Of a stretch of DNA of 6,256 bases, positions 1-5,994 are shown one piece after another. The number at the start of each line of letters is the position of its first letter. Positions within the stretch are counted from its first letter, which is position 1. The stretch comes from CAYPHJ01 sp964410485 (GTDB lineage: Bacteria > Desulfobacterota > Binatia > UBA9968). The position numbers and the translations under genes are program-made. The notes beneath the pieces are model-generated. The model was not told the origin of the DNA, ran no database searches, and saw only the letters and a program-made list of their open reading frames with translations. The stretch lies in contig CAYPHJ010000174.1 in assembly GCA_964410485.1 (NCBI GenBank), positions 1-6,256 of the forward strand. The letters are read 5' to 3'.

Positions 1-1055
1 GTTCGCCTGATGTTGATCACACCAATGGGGGTGCCTTCTCTGAGCATTGGCGTACTGAGGATGGTCCTCGTTCCCGTACGACTTATGAGGGCCTCCCCGA
101 CATCGAGAAAATCGGTCTTCGAGGCTTCCAAGAGATCGTGGACGTGGACGGTCTCTCGGTTAAGAATCGCTCTACCACCGGCTCTTCCTATACTGATCGG
201 TGCAAATTCCGGTGCTGGAGCAGTTCCGAAGGATGCCACCAATCGGGTTCTGTTACCCTCCACTAGGCGAATTTGTGCATCAGACGCCGCGCATAGCCGA
301 GCAGCATTCGCTGCCACAGTATCCAATACCGGTTGAATGTCTGTGGGCGAGCTGGCGATGACGCCCAAGATCTCGCTGGTGGCTGTCTGCTGTTCGAGTG
401 ACTCTTTGAGCTCTTGGAATAACCGCGCGTTTTCGATCGCGATCACTGCTTGGTTCGCGAAGGTTTCGAGAAGTTTGATCTGCCTGTCCGAGAAAGGCCG
501 AACTTCAGTTCGCCGTATGAGAATCGCTCCGATCGGAGTACCATCGCAGAGTAGTGGCACGCCAAGCACCGACCGAGTGCCGTCGCGTACGGCTCGCGAC
601 TTGGCGAGCGGGAACTCCACCTCTGATTCTGCTTGCATGTCATGTACGTGAACGAGCTGTCGGTCGACTACGGCCCGGCCAGCCACCGAGTCACGATTCA
701 AAGGGGTACGCATTGCATCGGCAAGCCTTGGAATCAGCCCGTAATGCGCTGCATCCCGGAGAACGTCGCCGTCAAGCCGGTGAATTATGGCATCGTGTGC
801 GCCGATCAAACGTGCGGCGTTCTCGGCGACAGCATTAAGCACCGGCTGTAGATCCTTGCCCGAACCGGCAATGACCCGCAGAATCTCGCTCGTCGCGTCC
901 TCGCGTAACTGAGCCTCAGCGAGTTGGCGCTGTAACGTTTCTACCTGTAGAGCGAATTCGGAAGGCTTTTTTGACGCAGCTCGGTTTTTATGAGCGGATC
1001 GAGATCGCGCTTTTTGGCTTGACTTTGGAGAGCCTTTTTTGGAAGGCCGTTTCAC
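1..1055 (-). CDS. Tandem GAF-domain sensor protein, N-terminal part (3' end outside window)
   Basis: The frame is open from 1055 to the left edge, giving 351 whole codons. I chose GTG at 1055 because GGAG lies six bases upstream and no other start occurs before in-frame stops further upstream. Residues 1-32 are a Lys/Arg/Ser-rich, probably disordered tail, followed by a short coiled coil (about 33-57). GAF domain 1 spans about 60-212 and ends with the typical helix ETFANQAVIAIENARLF. A linker helix beginning LKESLEQQTATSEIL leads into GAF domain 2 (about 243 onward), which is cut by the window edge at GVINIRR. The two GAF copies resemble each other (TSEILRVIAGSGKDLQPVL against TSEILGVIASSPTDIQPVL). 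GAF domains bind small ligands or chromophores. Proteins with this N-terminal layout commonly end in a histidine kinase or nucleotide cyclase module, but that part is not visible, so the output is unknown. No signal peptide or membrane segment is seen, so it is probably cytoplasmic. Confidence 0.9.
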   Translation of the reverse strand, partial: MKRPSKKGSPKSSQKARSRSAHKNRAASKKPSEFALQVETLQRQLAEAQLREDATSEILRVIAGSGKDLQPVLNAVAENAARLIGAHDAIIHRLDGDVLRDAAHYGLIPRLADAMRTPLNRDSVAGRAVVDRQLVHVHDMQAESEVEFPLAKSRAVRDGTRSVLGVPLLCDGTPIGAILIRRTEVRPFSDRQIKLLETFANQAVIAIENARLFQELKESLEQQTATSEILGVIASSPTDIQPVLDTVAANAARLCAASDAQIRLVEGNRTRLVASFGTAPAPEFAPISIGRAGGRAILNRETVHVHDLLEASKTDFLDVGEALISRTGTRTILSTPMLREGTPIGVINIRR

Positions 1056-1454
1056 AATTGACTCCGATGGGAGCAGGCGCGGCTCGGCAATTTGTGGTGG
1101 GCAACAGGTTTGTATCGCTGATAGAGCGCCGCTCGCTTGGCCCTTCTACAACAGGCTCTAACAAGTGGTCAAGGAAGGACTTACCGTCGTCATTTTCACT
1201 GCTGCCCAAACCACCCGGCTTACGGGTCCGTCTGTCAAAGCTAAAATCCCCCTCGGTCCGTCCTTTTCAAAGGGGGGATTTGTCTCGGTGCCGCTTTACC
1301 CTCTTTGGAAAGGAGGCTAAAGGAGATTTTTGACTCGAACGATGCGGAAAATATGCAACGAACTTCAAATACACCACCCCACGGGCCTCGCGTTTGCAGA
1401 GGCACACGCCTTTGACACTCGCCTGCGATGAATTGTTCGGCGGCGCGCCACTCA
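1056..1454. other. Gene-free interval between GST and GAF genes
   Basis: About 400 bases lie between the stop of the glutathione S-transferase and the start of the GAF protein, both on the minus strand. Open frames across it are short and resemble no family I recognise. The interval contains the palindromic repeat at 1243-1330 and must hold the promoter of the GAF gene unless that gene is read through from the GST. A TTGACC box lies on the minus strand near 1167-1172 without a convincing -10 partner, so I do not call a promoter. No poly-T-tailed hairpin marks a clear terminator for the GST. Confidence 0.6.
1243..1330. repeat. Nested palindromic intergenic repeat (MITE/REP-like)
   Basis: The 88-bp element begins AAAATCCCCCT and ends AAAGGAGATTTT, so its ends are imperfect terminal inverted repeats. 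The left half holds a near-perfect hairpin, AAATCCCCC (1244-1252) with GGGGGATTT (1273-1281). The right half holds CCTCTTT with AAAGGAGG around 1300-1316. The left arm also aligns with the reverse complement of the right arm (TCCTTTTCAAAGGGGGG against TCCTTTCCAAAGAGGG), so the whole element is one large imperfect dyad. It resembles the C-run/G-run intergenic palindromes found in many copies in some environmental bacterial genomes, and the mismatches suggest a partly decayed copy. No transposase is present, so any mobility would depend on enzymes supplied elsewhere. Confidence 0.65.
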
Positions 1455-2066
1455 TCAACGATACGGTGGTGGCGCGGTCGCTGCGATTGACGGACGTGCG
1501 GCGATCGGGTTGAACCAATCGCACAGCTTCGGGTGCCCCGGCCGCCAGTCAAAATCGGGAAGCCGCGGATCGAATCCCAGGGCGCAGGCGAGCGTGATCT
1601 GTGCCATATTGAGTGCGCCGTGCATCAGCGGATGATCGATCTCTTGTTCCCAGAGATCGGCCATCCGTTTACTGCGATCCGCTTCGTGCCGCAGGACTGT
1701 CGGTGACTGCTCGTTTTGTGGCCGTAGAATCTCGCGACCCCAAACAGTGAGTCCGTCCAACATGCTTCTCGCCATCGCTTCCAGACGTCGCGCCTCCCAC
1801 GCTTGGTCACCGGACGGCAAATCGAAGATCGGCTTGCCGTCGAGGTGATCGAGGTAGGCGCAGATGACAGTGGATTCTTCCAGCCCAACGCCGTCGTCAC
1901 GGATGAGATACGGGACGCGACCGGATGGGTTGATGCGGTAGTACGGACTGTTTACAAGACGTGTCTGCGCAGCAATGATCTCAACCCGGTTCTCCAACCC
2001 CTTCTCGAGAACGACGATTCGCGCCATTCGCGCGTAAGGAGAAGCCGGGGTGATATAGAGTTTCAT
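1455..2066 (-). CDS. Glutathione S-transferase family protein
   Basis: This 203-residue protein has the usual length and order for a cytosolic GST. The N-terminal thioredoxin-like domain (about 1-78) starts MKLYITPASPYARMARIV, with Ser9 in the position used by Ser/Cys-type bacterial GSTs to activate glutathione. It includes the cis-Pro segment GRVPYL (Pro52) and the glutathione-contacting Glu64-Ser65 in EESTVICAYLDHL. The C-terminal helical domain (about 85-200) ends with WRPGHPKLCDWF and ARPSIAATAPP, typical of this bacterial subfamily. Family members conjugate glutathione to electrophiles or act as glutathione-dependent peroxidases or dehalogenases; the substrate here cannot be told. The start at 2066 has GAGG about ten bases upstream, a modest ribosome site. 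The gene lies about 300 bases downstream of the methyltransferase on the same strand, too far to assume an operon. Confidence 0.93.
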   Translation of the reverse strand: MKLYITPASPYARMARIVVLEKGLENRVEIIAAQTRLVNSPYYRINPSGRVPYLIRDDGVGLEESTVICAYLDHLDGKPIFDLPSGDQAWEARRLEAMARSMLDGLTVWGREILRPQNEQSPTVLRHEADRSKRMADLWEQEIDHPLMHGALNMAQITLACALGFDPRLPDFDWRPGHPKLCDWFNPIAARPSIAATAPPPYR

Positions 2067-2368
2067 AACAAGTTGACCTCGTCGCTAAATCGCCTACTTC
2101 GTTCCCACTCTAATAAAGCCACAAAGCCTTATCCTACAAATGAGCTTGCGCCTTGCTGTTCAAGATTATAAGTACGAGTATGCTAAGTCTCCTCTGCGTT
2201 ATCGCCTAGACTTTGAACGCTATCCAACCTACCAGCAGGAAAGTCTGAAAAAACGTTGATTGCGGCTCCAGTGCTTGGCAACCTCGCTCGATTCCCAGTC
2301 TATATTCGACTCGCTAGATTCAGGTGATTTTCGTCATCGTCGATTCCTCCAATTTGTTTTTTTCGGCT
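2067..2368. other. Gene-free interval downstream of the methyltransferase
   Basis: About 300 bases separate the methyltransferase stop from the GST start. Read on the minus strand, a strong GGAGG (2346-2350) stands eight bases before an ATG at 2337, but that frame closes after five codons (MTKIT, stop at 2320-2322), and neighbouring frames are also soon closed. This may be the remnant of a lost downstream gene. A weak promoter candidate for the GST (TTGTAG, 16 bases, TTTATT on the minus strand) lies about 2113-2140. No hairpin with a T-run was found. Confidence 0.5.
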
Positions 2369-3361
2369 CTAGGCCACGAGAGCTTCCAGAAGCGAGACTT
2401 CGGATTCGGTTGGCACGACGCTTTGCAGCCGAAATCCCGCTTGACTGAGCAGCCCCGAGTATTCCTCCGCTGTCCTAAGCCGCCCATGCAGCATAACCAG
2501 AAATGTCATGTCGAAAAGATGCGCCGGACATGGCTCATTCGGTGGCCCAACCAGGGGCTCAATGATCAGCAGACGTGCGTGGCTGTTCATCGCGCGGCGA
2601 CAATTTTTGAGGATGCGGAGTGCTTCTTCGTCAGTCCAGTCGAAAAGTATCCGCTTCAAGATATACGTATCACCACCTGGTGGGACGCCGTCAAAGAAGT
2701 CTCCGGCGACCAGCTTGCATCGAGGCAAGAGACCACCCCGCCCTTCCTTTGCCGCTTCAATGGCCGAGCCTTGGTCAAATAGCACACCTGAGAGGTGATC
2801 GTTGCGCGCTAAAATTGCCGATAGGAGCGCGCCGTTGCCACCGCCCACATCCACAACGGTTTGAGGTGCGAAAAATTCGTACGCGGCGAGAATAGCCGCG
2901 GTTTCGATACGTCCTCGATTGCTCATTCCAGCGTGGAAGATGGCTTCCCGGCTCGGGTCGGCGCTGAGAAACTTGAAGAAATCGTCGATCACGGGTTTGC
3001 CGGTGCGGACACTCTCCGTGATCCCGCTGAAAGCCTCGTAGACAAACTCATGACTATAGATGGCATAATCGCGGACGGATTGAGGAGCGTCCTTACGCAA
3101 TGTTTCACCGAAAGGAGTCACGTAGAATCGGTCATTCGGCTCTTGGCGTAACACCCCTAAGCCTGCGAGCACGCGCATGACACGATACAAGGCTGCGGCA
3201 TCAAGCTTGAGCTTCTGCGCGAGGTCTTGCGCATTTGCTCCGTCATTCCCGATATGGTCAGCGAGCTCCAGCTTCGCCGCCGCATAGATCACCCGCGTGG
3301 GGATATAGCTTGTGCATAGACGGATCATGGACTGCCCTGGTGTTTGATTCTCGAGTGCCAT
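2369..3361 (-). CDS. SAM-dependent O-methyltransferase-like protein (COMT/hydroxyneurosporene methyltransferase type) with altered catalytic residues
   Basis: The frame is open further upstream, but ATG at 3361 is chosen because AAAGGAGG stands just before it and the family N-terminus begins here, giving 330 residues. Residues about 10-90 form the winged-helix dimerisation domain (TRVIYAAAKLELADHIG, then LYRVMRVLAGLGVL). Residues about 165-315 form the Rossmann methyltransferase domain. Motif I is VVDVGGGNG (Asp171-Gly177), followed by an acidic residue in VLFDQGSA (Asp196) and the GDFFDGVP loop. In plant COMT the catalytic His sits in an HDW motif flanked by two Glu residues; here the matching segment is KRILFDW (Phe240), the first Glu is kept (Glu268 in IIEPLV), and the second is Leu295 in GRLRT. 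SAM binding looks intact, but classical base-catalysed O-methylation may not be. The substrate is unknown; the family acts on small aromatic or carotenoid-like hydroxyls. It is transcribed divergently from the first TA module. Confidence 0.92.
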   Translation of the reverse strand: MALENQTPGQSMIRLCTSYIPTRVIYAAAKLELADHIGNDGANAQDLAQKLKLDAAALYRVMRVLAGLGVLRQEPNDRFYVTPFGETLRKDAPQSVRDYAIYSHEFVYEAFSGITESVRTGKPVIDDFFKFLSADPSREAIFHAGMSNRGRIETAAILAAYEFFAPQTVVDVGGGNGALLSAILARNDHLSGVLFDQGSAIEAAKEGRGGLLPRCKLVAGDFFDGVPPGGDTYILKRILFDWTDEEALRILKNCRRAMNSHARLLIIEPLVGPPNEPCPAHLFDMTFLVMLHGRLRTAEEYSGLLSQAGFRLQSVVPTESEVSLLEALVA

Positions 3362-3535
3362 GGTTCCTCCTTTTCTCGCTATCACGCTCCTGCAGGGTTC
3401 GTTTGACCGTTTATGTATCGCGCGAGGTGGCGAGAATCGCAAGTGGCGGAATCAGATCAGTTCTTTGGGAAATCCGGTAATGCGGAAATTAAAAACAGTA
3501 ATCTAACTCTGTCCGCTCCCGCCAAGCGAGTGAAC

Positions 3536-3565
3536 TTGACGTTGGCCGCGGCTGGAGGCTATTAT
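3536..3565 (+). promoter_or_regulatory. Sigma-70-type promoter of TA module 1, predicted leaderless
   Basis: TTGACG (3536-3541) and TATTAT (3560-3565) are separated by 18 bases, close to consensus. The usual distance puts the transcription start at 3572, the A of the antitoxin ATG. The spacer contains the perfect 8-base palindrome GCCGCGGC (3545-3552), and the TGGCC (3543-3547) / GGCCA (3566-3570) arms bracket the -10 box; either could be the antitoxin operator. This is inferred from sequence only. Confidence 0.65.
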
Positions 3566-3571
3566 GGCCAC

Positions 3572-3856
3572 ATGAGAAAAGCAAGCGTTTCAGACCTCAA
3601 GAATCAAATCAGTCGTTATCTCGATTATGTCAAGCATGGTGAGACCGTGCTGGTATTAGATCGCAGGGTTCCGGTGGCCGAACTGAAGCCCGTCACCGTG
3701 ACGTCGTCGAGTGGAAAAATTGTCGCTCTGGAGCGAAAAGGCATCATTCGCGCGGGGACGGGTAAGATTTCCACGAAGTTCTTCAAGGGCAAACTCAGTG
3801 GGAAGAGCGCGAGAGTGTTGGACGCACTTTTAGAGGAGCGGGAAAGGGGCCGGTGA
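3572..3856 (+). CDS. Phd/YefM-family antitoxin of TA module 1
   Basis: This 94-residue protein starts MRKASVSDLKNQISRYLDYV and continues KHGETVLVLDRRVPVAELKP, the standard Phd/YefM DNA-binding fold (about 1-40). The C-terminal arm (about 48-94), including GIIRAGTGK and VLDALLEERERGR, is the typical toxin-neutralising tail of Phd antitoxins paired with PIN toxins. The frame is open upstream, but the start at 3572 fits the family N-terminus and coincides with the predicted transcription start, which would make the mRNA leaderless. A GGAGG at 3554-3558 is 13 bases away and lies upstream of the predicted transcript, so it is probably not a ribosome site. The stop overlaps the toxin start by four bases (GTGA). 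The protein would bind and block the PIN toxin and repress its own promoter. Confidence 0.93.
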   Translation: MRKASVSDLKNQISRYLDYVKHGETVLVLDRRVPVAELKPVTVTSSSGKIVALERKGIIRAGTGKISTKFFKGKLSGKSARVLDALLEERERGR

Positions 3857-4278
3857 GATTCTGGGATGCCTCGGCGATCGTACCCCTACTCGCGTCCGAG
3901 GAAGAAACCAGGGATTGCCGCGTGCTGCTAGCCGAAGACACCGACATCGTAGTTTGGTTTTTAACTCCGGTGGAGGTGATATCAGCATTGACCCGCAGGC
4001 TAAGAGAAAAAACCCTCAAACCCATCGAGTTTAGCGCGGCTAAAGAGCAACTCTCTGCACTGGAGAAAGCCTGGTCAGAGGTCATTTCTGGAGAGCGAGT
4101 TCGCGAGCGAGCGCGCCGGCTGCTGGAAACACACCCCCTCCGGGCAACCGATTCTTTACAACTGGCAGCCGCGCTTCTTACCTCCGAGGAGAATCCTGAA
4201 GGTTTTCCCTTTGTCACGCTGGATCGGCGATTGGGCGGTGCCGCAAAAAGGGAAGGGTTTCACGTTCTAGGAGTCTGA
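3853..4278 (+). CDS. vapC: PIN-domain (VapC-type) ribonuclease toxin of TA module 1
   Basis: This 141-residue protein starts at GTG 3853, overlapping the antitoxin stop as GTGA, which implies translational coupling; a purine-rich GGAAAGGGG lies before it. It is a full-length PIN domain. The metal-binding acidic residues are visible as Asp5 in RFWDASAIVPLL, Glu41 in TPVEVISAL, Asp100 in LRATDSLQLAAAL and Asp124 in FVTLDRRLGGAAKREGF. Family members are Mg-dependent endoribonucleases that cut tRNA or rRNA and stop growth when the labile antitoxin is lost. All catalytic positions are present, so the toxin is probably active; the RNA target is unknown. It resembles the second PIN toxin here only at the motifs. 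Confidence 0.93.
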   Translation: MRFWDASAIVPLLASEEETRDCRVLLAEDTDIVVWFLTPVEVISALTRRLREKTLKPIEFSAAKEQLSALEKAWSEVISGERVRERARRLLETHPLRATDSLQLAAALLTSEENPEGFPFVTLDRRLGGAAKREGFHVLGV

Positions 4279-4308
4279 CGACTCGGACTGCGCTTACCCG
4301 AATTAAGC

Positions 4309-4347
4309 TTGAGATGTATGCCTCCTTCTTTTATGATGTATGCATCA
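4309..4347 (+). promoter_or_regulatory. Promoter and operator-like repeats of TA module 2
   Basis: TTGAGA (4309-4314) and TATGAT (4332-4337) are 17 bases apart, predicting a start near 4344 and a leader of about 31 bases that contains the antitoxin ribosome site. GATGTATGC occurs twice, at 4313-4321 and 4335-4343, spaced 22 bases (two helical turns), one copy overlapping the -35 box and the other the -10 box. The second copy lies within the perfect inverted repeat TGATG-TATG-CATCA (4334-4347). Tandem or palindromic sites over the promoter are how ribbon-helix-helix antitoxins repress their operons. Confidence 0.6.
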
Positions 4348-4374
4348 CTATGCGGCAGTATTTTGGAAGTTAAA

Positions 4375-4578
4375 ATGGCGGGGCGAGCAAAACTGAAGCG
4401 TAAGTCTTATTTTGTCGATGAGCGTGCGCTCCGCCGAGCCAAAAAAGCTCTCGGGGCTAAAACCGAAGCAGAAGTTATCCGGTTGTCCGTCGAGCGCGTC
4501 GCCGAAATGGAAGAGTTCTGGGAGTTTATGAAAAAGACTCGGCGGTCAGTCAAACCCGGAAGCGTCGAGCGGCCTTGA
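4375..4578 (+). CDS. vapB: Ribbon-helix-helix antitoxin (VapB-like) of TA module 2
   Basis: ATG at 4375 has GGAAG (4365-4369) five bases upstream and fits the family N-terminus; an in-frame ATG at 4309 lies inside the -35 box and upstream of the predicted transcription start, so it is rejected. The 67-residue product has a basic N-terminus, then KSYFVDERALRRAKKALGAKTEAEVIRLSVERV (about 10-42), which fits a beta strand and two helices of an RHH fold. A charged C-terminal tail (EEFWEFMKKTRRSVKPG) probably wraps the toxin. Its stop is one base before the toxin start, so the two are coupled. It should neutralise the adjacent PIN toxin and repress the operon through the repeats at 4309-4347. Confidence 0.85.
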   Translation: MAGRAKLKRKSYFVDERALRRAKKALGAKTEAEVIRLSVERVAEMEEFWEFMKKTRRSVKPGSVERP

Positions 4579-4579
4579 G

Positions 4580-4996
4580 ATGGCCATGGCCATTCTGGAT
4601 ACTGGCGTCTATATCGACCACTGGGAGCGCGGGTTATACCACGACACTCTGGAGAATCTCAGGCGAGCTTATATTATCCGCCATTCAGCAGTGGTCTTAT
4701 CAGAGCTTCGGCGTGGTGCTCGCGGGCATGCGGCGGAGCGACTTGTCGCCGCGCTTTTTGAACTTGCCACGGCGCGGTGGGAGCCTTCGGTGGTCGACTG
4801 GTGGGAGGCGGGGAGGCTTGTCCGAAATATCGGTGACAAGCAGGGCTGGGACATACACAAGCGACGTGACTTTCAAAACGACACGTTAATTGCACTCACT
4901 GCGCGACGCTACGGAGCTACTGTTGTCACCGCCAATTATTCCGATTTCGAGCTGCTTCGATCGGAGCTCCGAATTTCGATTCTCCTCGCTGAGTGA
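4580..4996 (+). CDS. vapC: PIN-domain (VapC-type) ribonuclease toxin of TA module 2
   Basis: This 138-residue PIN protein begins at ATG 4580, one base after the antitoxin stop; a second in-frame ATG at 4586 (Met3) could also serve. Acidic active-site residues are Asp7 in ILDTGVYIDHW, Glu42 in AVVLSELRRG, Asp101 in QNDTLIALTARRYGA and Asn119/Asp122 in VVTANYSDF. Length and motif order match VapC endoribonucleases. No strong ribosome site lies immediately upstream, so translation probably depends on ribosomes finishing the antitoxin. The gene ends 124 bases before the start of the broken DUF4242-like fragment on the opposite strand and overlaps that fragment's nonsense tail. Confidence 0.92.
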   Translation: MAMAILDTGVYIDHWERGLYHDTLENLRRAYIIRHSAVVLSELRRGARGHAAERLVAALFELATARWEPSVVDWWEAGRLVRNIGDKQGWDIHKRRDFQNDTLIALTARRYGATVVTANYSDFELLRSELRISILLAE

Positions 4997-5120
4997 AAAT
5001 ACACCGTTGCAGTCCTATTTGGTGCAGGGCGGCGATTCGCGGCAGATCTTTCTGATGGGCATCCGCTACGGCATGTCGAATGGTTTCTTCGATGTAATGG
5101 CGATCCATGTAGACAGGCAT
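4926..5120 (-). pseudogene. Truncated N-terminal fragment of a DUF4242-like protein
   Basis: On the minus strand, ATG at 5120 opens MPVYMDRHYIEETIRHAVADAHQKDL, which reads like the start of the small DUF4242 family (typically about 80-90 residues, beginning MPxYxDRHxxEG and followed by a YGVKFLTYW-type core). After about residue 26 (near 5043) the resemblance stops, and the remaining frame runs antisense through the end of the PIN toxin to a stop at 4926, giving 64 residues. None of the other frames restores the missing core. I infer that the 3' part was removed when the TA cluster arrived or by a later deletion. The family assignment is from memory of the pattern. A small intact protein is possible but less likely. 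Confidence 0.5.
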
Positions 5121-5143
5121 GTTTTTCTCAGACCTTAATTTCT

Positions 5144-5190
5144 AACCCTCGCCCGCTGGGAATGGGTGAGGGTTCAGGGGGAGGGTAAAA
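5144..5190. repeat. GAGGGT-type intergenic hairpin repeat
   Basis: AACCCTCGCCC (5144-5154) pairs with GGGTGAGGGTT (5164-5174) over 11 base pairs with one G-U wobble and a 9-base loop. A further GAGGGT at 5181-5186 could pair alternatively with ACCCTC at 5145-5150. There is no T-run on either side, so this is not a standard intrinsic terminator, though it lies where module 2 and higBA converge and could slow polymerases from both. It looks like a dispersed intergenic palindrome, different in sequence from the one at 1243-1330. Confidence 0.6.
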
Positions 5191-5236
5191 CTGAAGGTTG
5201 AGGTCTCGTCATCCGATCGCCGGCTATAAGAAGCGG

Positions 5237-5704
5237 TTACGCCGAAACTTTTCCCGGGTAAAATGTTGCCGGTGTCACCCCGAATCGCTTGCTCAACCGC
5301 TCAATGTGCTCCCGTGTAAGCCTTCGCTTCCCTCTGAGAATTTGTGAAACGACGGGCTGACCCCCAAGCTCCTTAGCGAGATCGTACTGGCTTAGATCGT
5401 GCTGCTCCATCAGAAAGCCAAGCACTTCCTCGGGGGTTGCCCCCCCGATTGGGAACTCTCTTTTCTCATACTGCTCAACAAAGGGAATAACTGCGCTTAG
5501 GTACTGGCCCACAGCGGCACGGTTGTTGGCGTCTAAACTTCCGGCTTCCCGCATCAGAATACGGATCGCCTCGCTGTAACTGTGGTGCATCTTCCTACTT
5601 TTTATAGGTTGGGGCGGCAGGTGCAAATAGAGCCACCGAAGTAGTTCGTTGTCTATCGGCGCCTCCAGTGGTTTAAGCTTTTTTTCAAGCGTCGCAATGG
5701 TCAT
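5237..5704 (-). CDS. higA: HigA-type antitoxin with XRE helix-turn-helix
   Basis: ATG at 5704 lies two bases after the higB stop, with GGAG nine bases upstream, giving 155 residues. The same frame is open back to 6022, but that part is antisense-free shadow of higB and is excluded. The N-terminal helical region (about 1-88), including an Ala/Glu-rich stretch and FVEQYEKREFPIGGATPEEVLGFLMEQ, is the toxin-binding part typical of HigA. The C-terminal HTH (about 92-148) has SQYDLAKELGGQPVVSQILRGKRRLTREHIERLSKRFGV. It should bind HigB and repress the promoter through the inverted repeat at 6001-6023. Compared with the most common HigA proteins of about 100-140 residues it is slightly long. Confidence 0.93.
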   Translation of the reverse strand: MTIATLEKKLKPLEAPIDNELLRWLYLHLPPQPIKSRKMHHSYSEAIRILMREAGSLDANNRAAVGQYLSAVIPFVEQYEKREFPIGGATPEEVLGFLMEQHDLSQYDLAKELGGQPVVSQILRGKRRLTREHIERLSKRFGVTPATFYPGKVSA

Positions 5705-5706
5705 TT

Positions 5707-5994
5707 TCACTTTCTCCAATGTCCCTCGTCGTACTCGGAGTGCGTAAGCACGTTCTCGATTGATACGGATTGCAGCGTGTAATCTACGACGGCAATCAGC
5801 CGGTATTTGTTCCCAGAAATGTTGAACACCGTGTGGGGCTTGACCTGATCCGCTGAACCAAAGGTCTTCTTGAGCTCTACGAAGTGCTTGAAGCTGTTCG
5901 ACTCCATGGTTTGCGTCCAGCTCTTGAGTGAAGACCTGGAATCGGGATGCTTCTGTGCGAATAGCTGGATCAAATCCCTCCCGATGAGCTTCAC
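5707..5994 (-). CDS. higB: HigB-type mRNA interferase toxin
   Basis: This 95-residue protein starts at GTG 5994 and matches the HigB toxin family (RelE-like fold) over its whole length. Diagnostic parts are LFAQKHPDSRSSLKSW near the N-terminus, FGSADQV, VFNISGNKYRLIAVVDY (about 56-72) and the C-terminal THSEYDEGHW with His85, Glu87, Tyr88 and Asp89. Family members cleave mRNA on the ribosome. There is no ribosome binding site before the GTG, which agrees with the predicted leaderless transcript. The toxin precedes the antitoxin, as usual for higBA, and the two are two bases apart. The GTG overlaps the stop of the upstream ORF as GTGA. Confidence 0.95.
   Translation of the reverse strand: MKLIGRDLIQLFAQKHPDSRSSLKSWTQTMESNSFKHFVELKKTFGSADQVKPHTVFNISGNKYRLIAVVDYTLQSVSIENVLTHSEYDEGHWRK

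Noticed and set aside
10..838. Plus-strand open frames across 10-336, 337-651 and 554-838
   Set aside because: They are antisense to the GAF protein, whose minus-strand frame shows clear domain sequence throughout. Their products are Arg/Ser-rich with no family resemblance.
1241..1552. Minus-strand 103-residue frame over the repeat and the end of the GST
   Set aside because: It reads through the palindromic repeat and the GST 3' end in another frame, and the composition is not protein-like.
3362..3442. Upstream start at 3442 for the methyltransferase
   Set aside because: The extra 27 residues do not match the family, and the strong AAAGGAGG site points to ATG 3361.
3413..3571. Upstream start for the Phd-type antitoxin
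   Set aside because: It would lie before the promoter at 3536-3565, and the extra residues do not fit the family N-terminus.
3795..4217. Minus-strand 140-residue frame opposite the first PIN toxin
   Set aside because: It is a Ser/Arg-rich antisense shadow of a well-supported toxin gene.
4890..5138. Plus-strand frame across the convergent gap
   Set aside because: It overlaps the PIN toxin end in another frame and has no recognisable sequence or ribosome site.
5144..5174. Intrinsic terminator for module 2 or higBA
   Set aside because: The stem is strong but neither strand has a T-run after it, so it is listed as a repeat instead.
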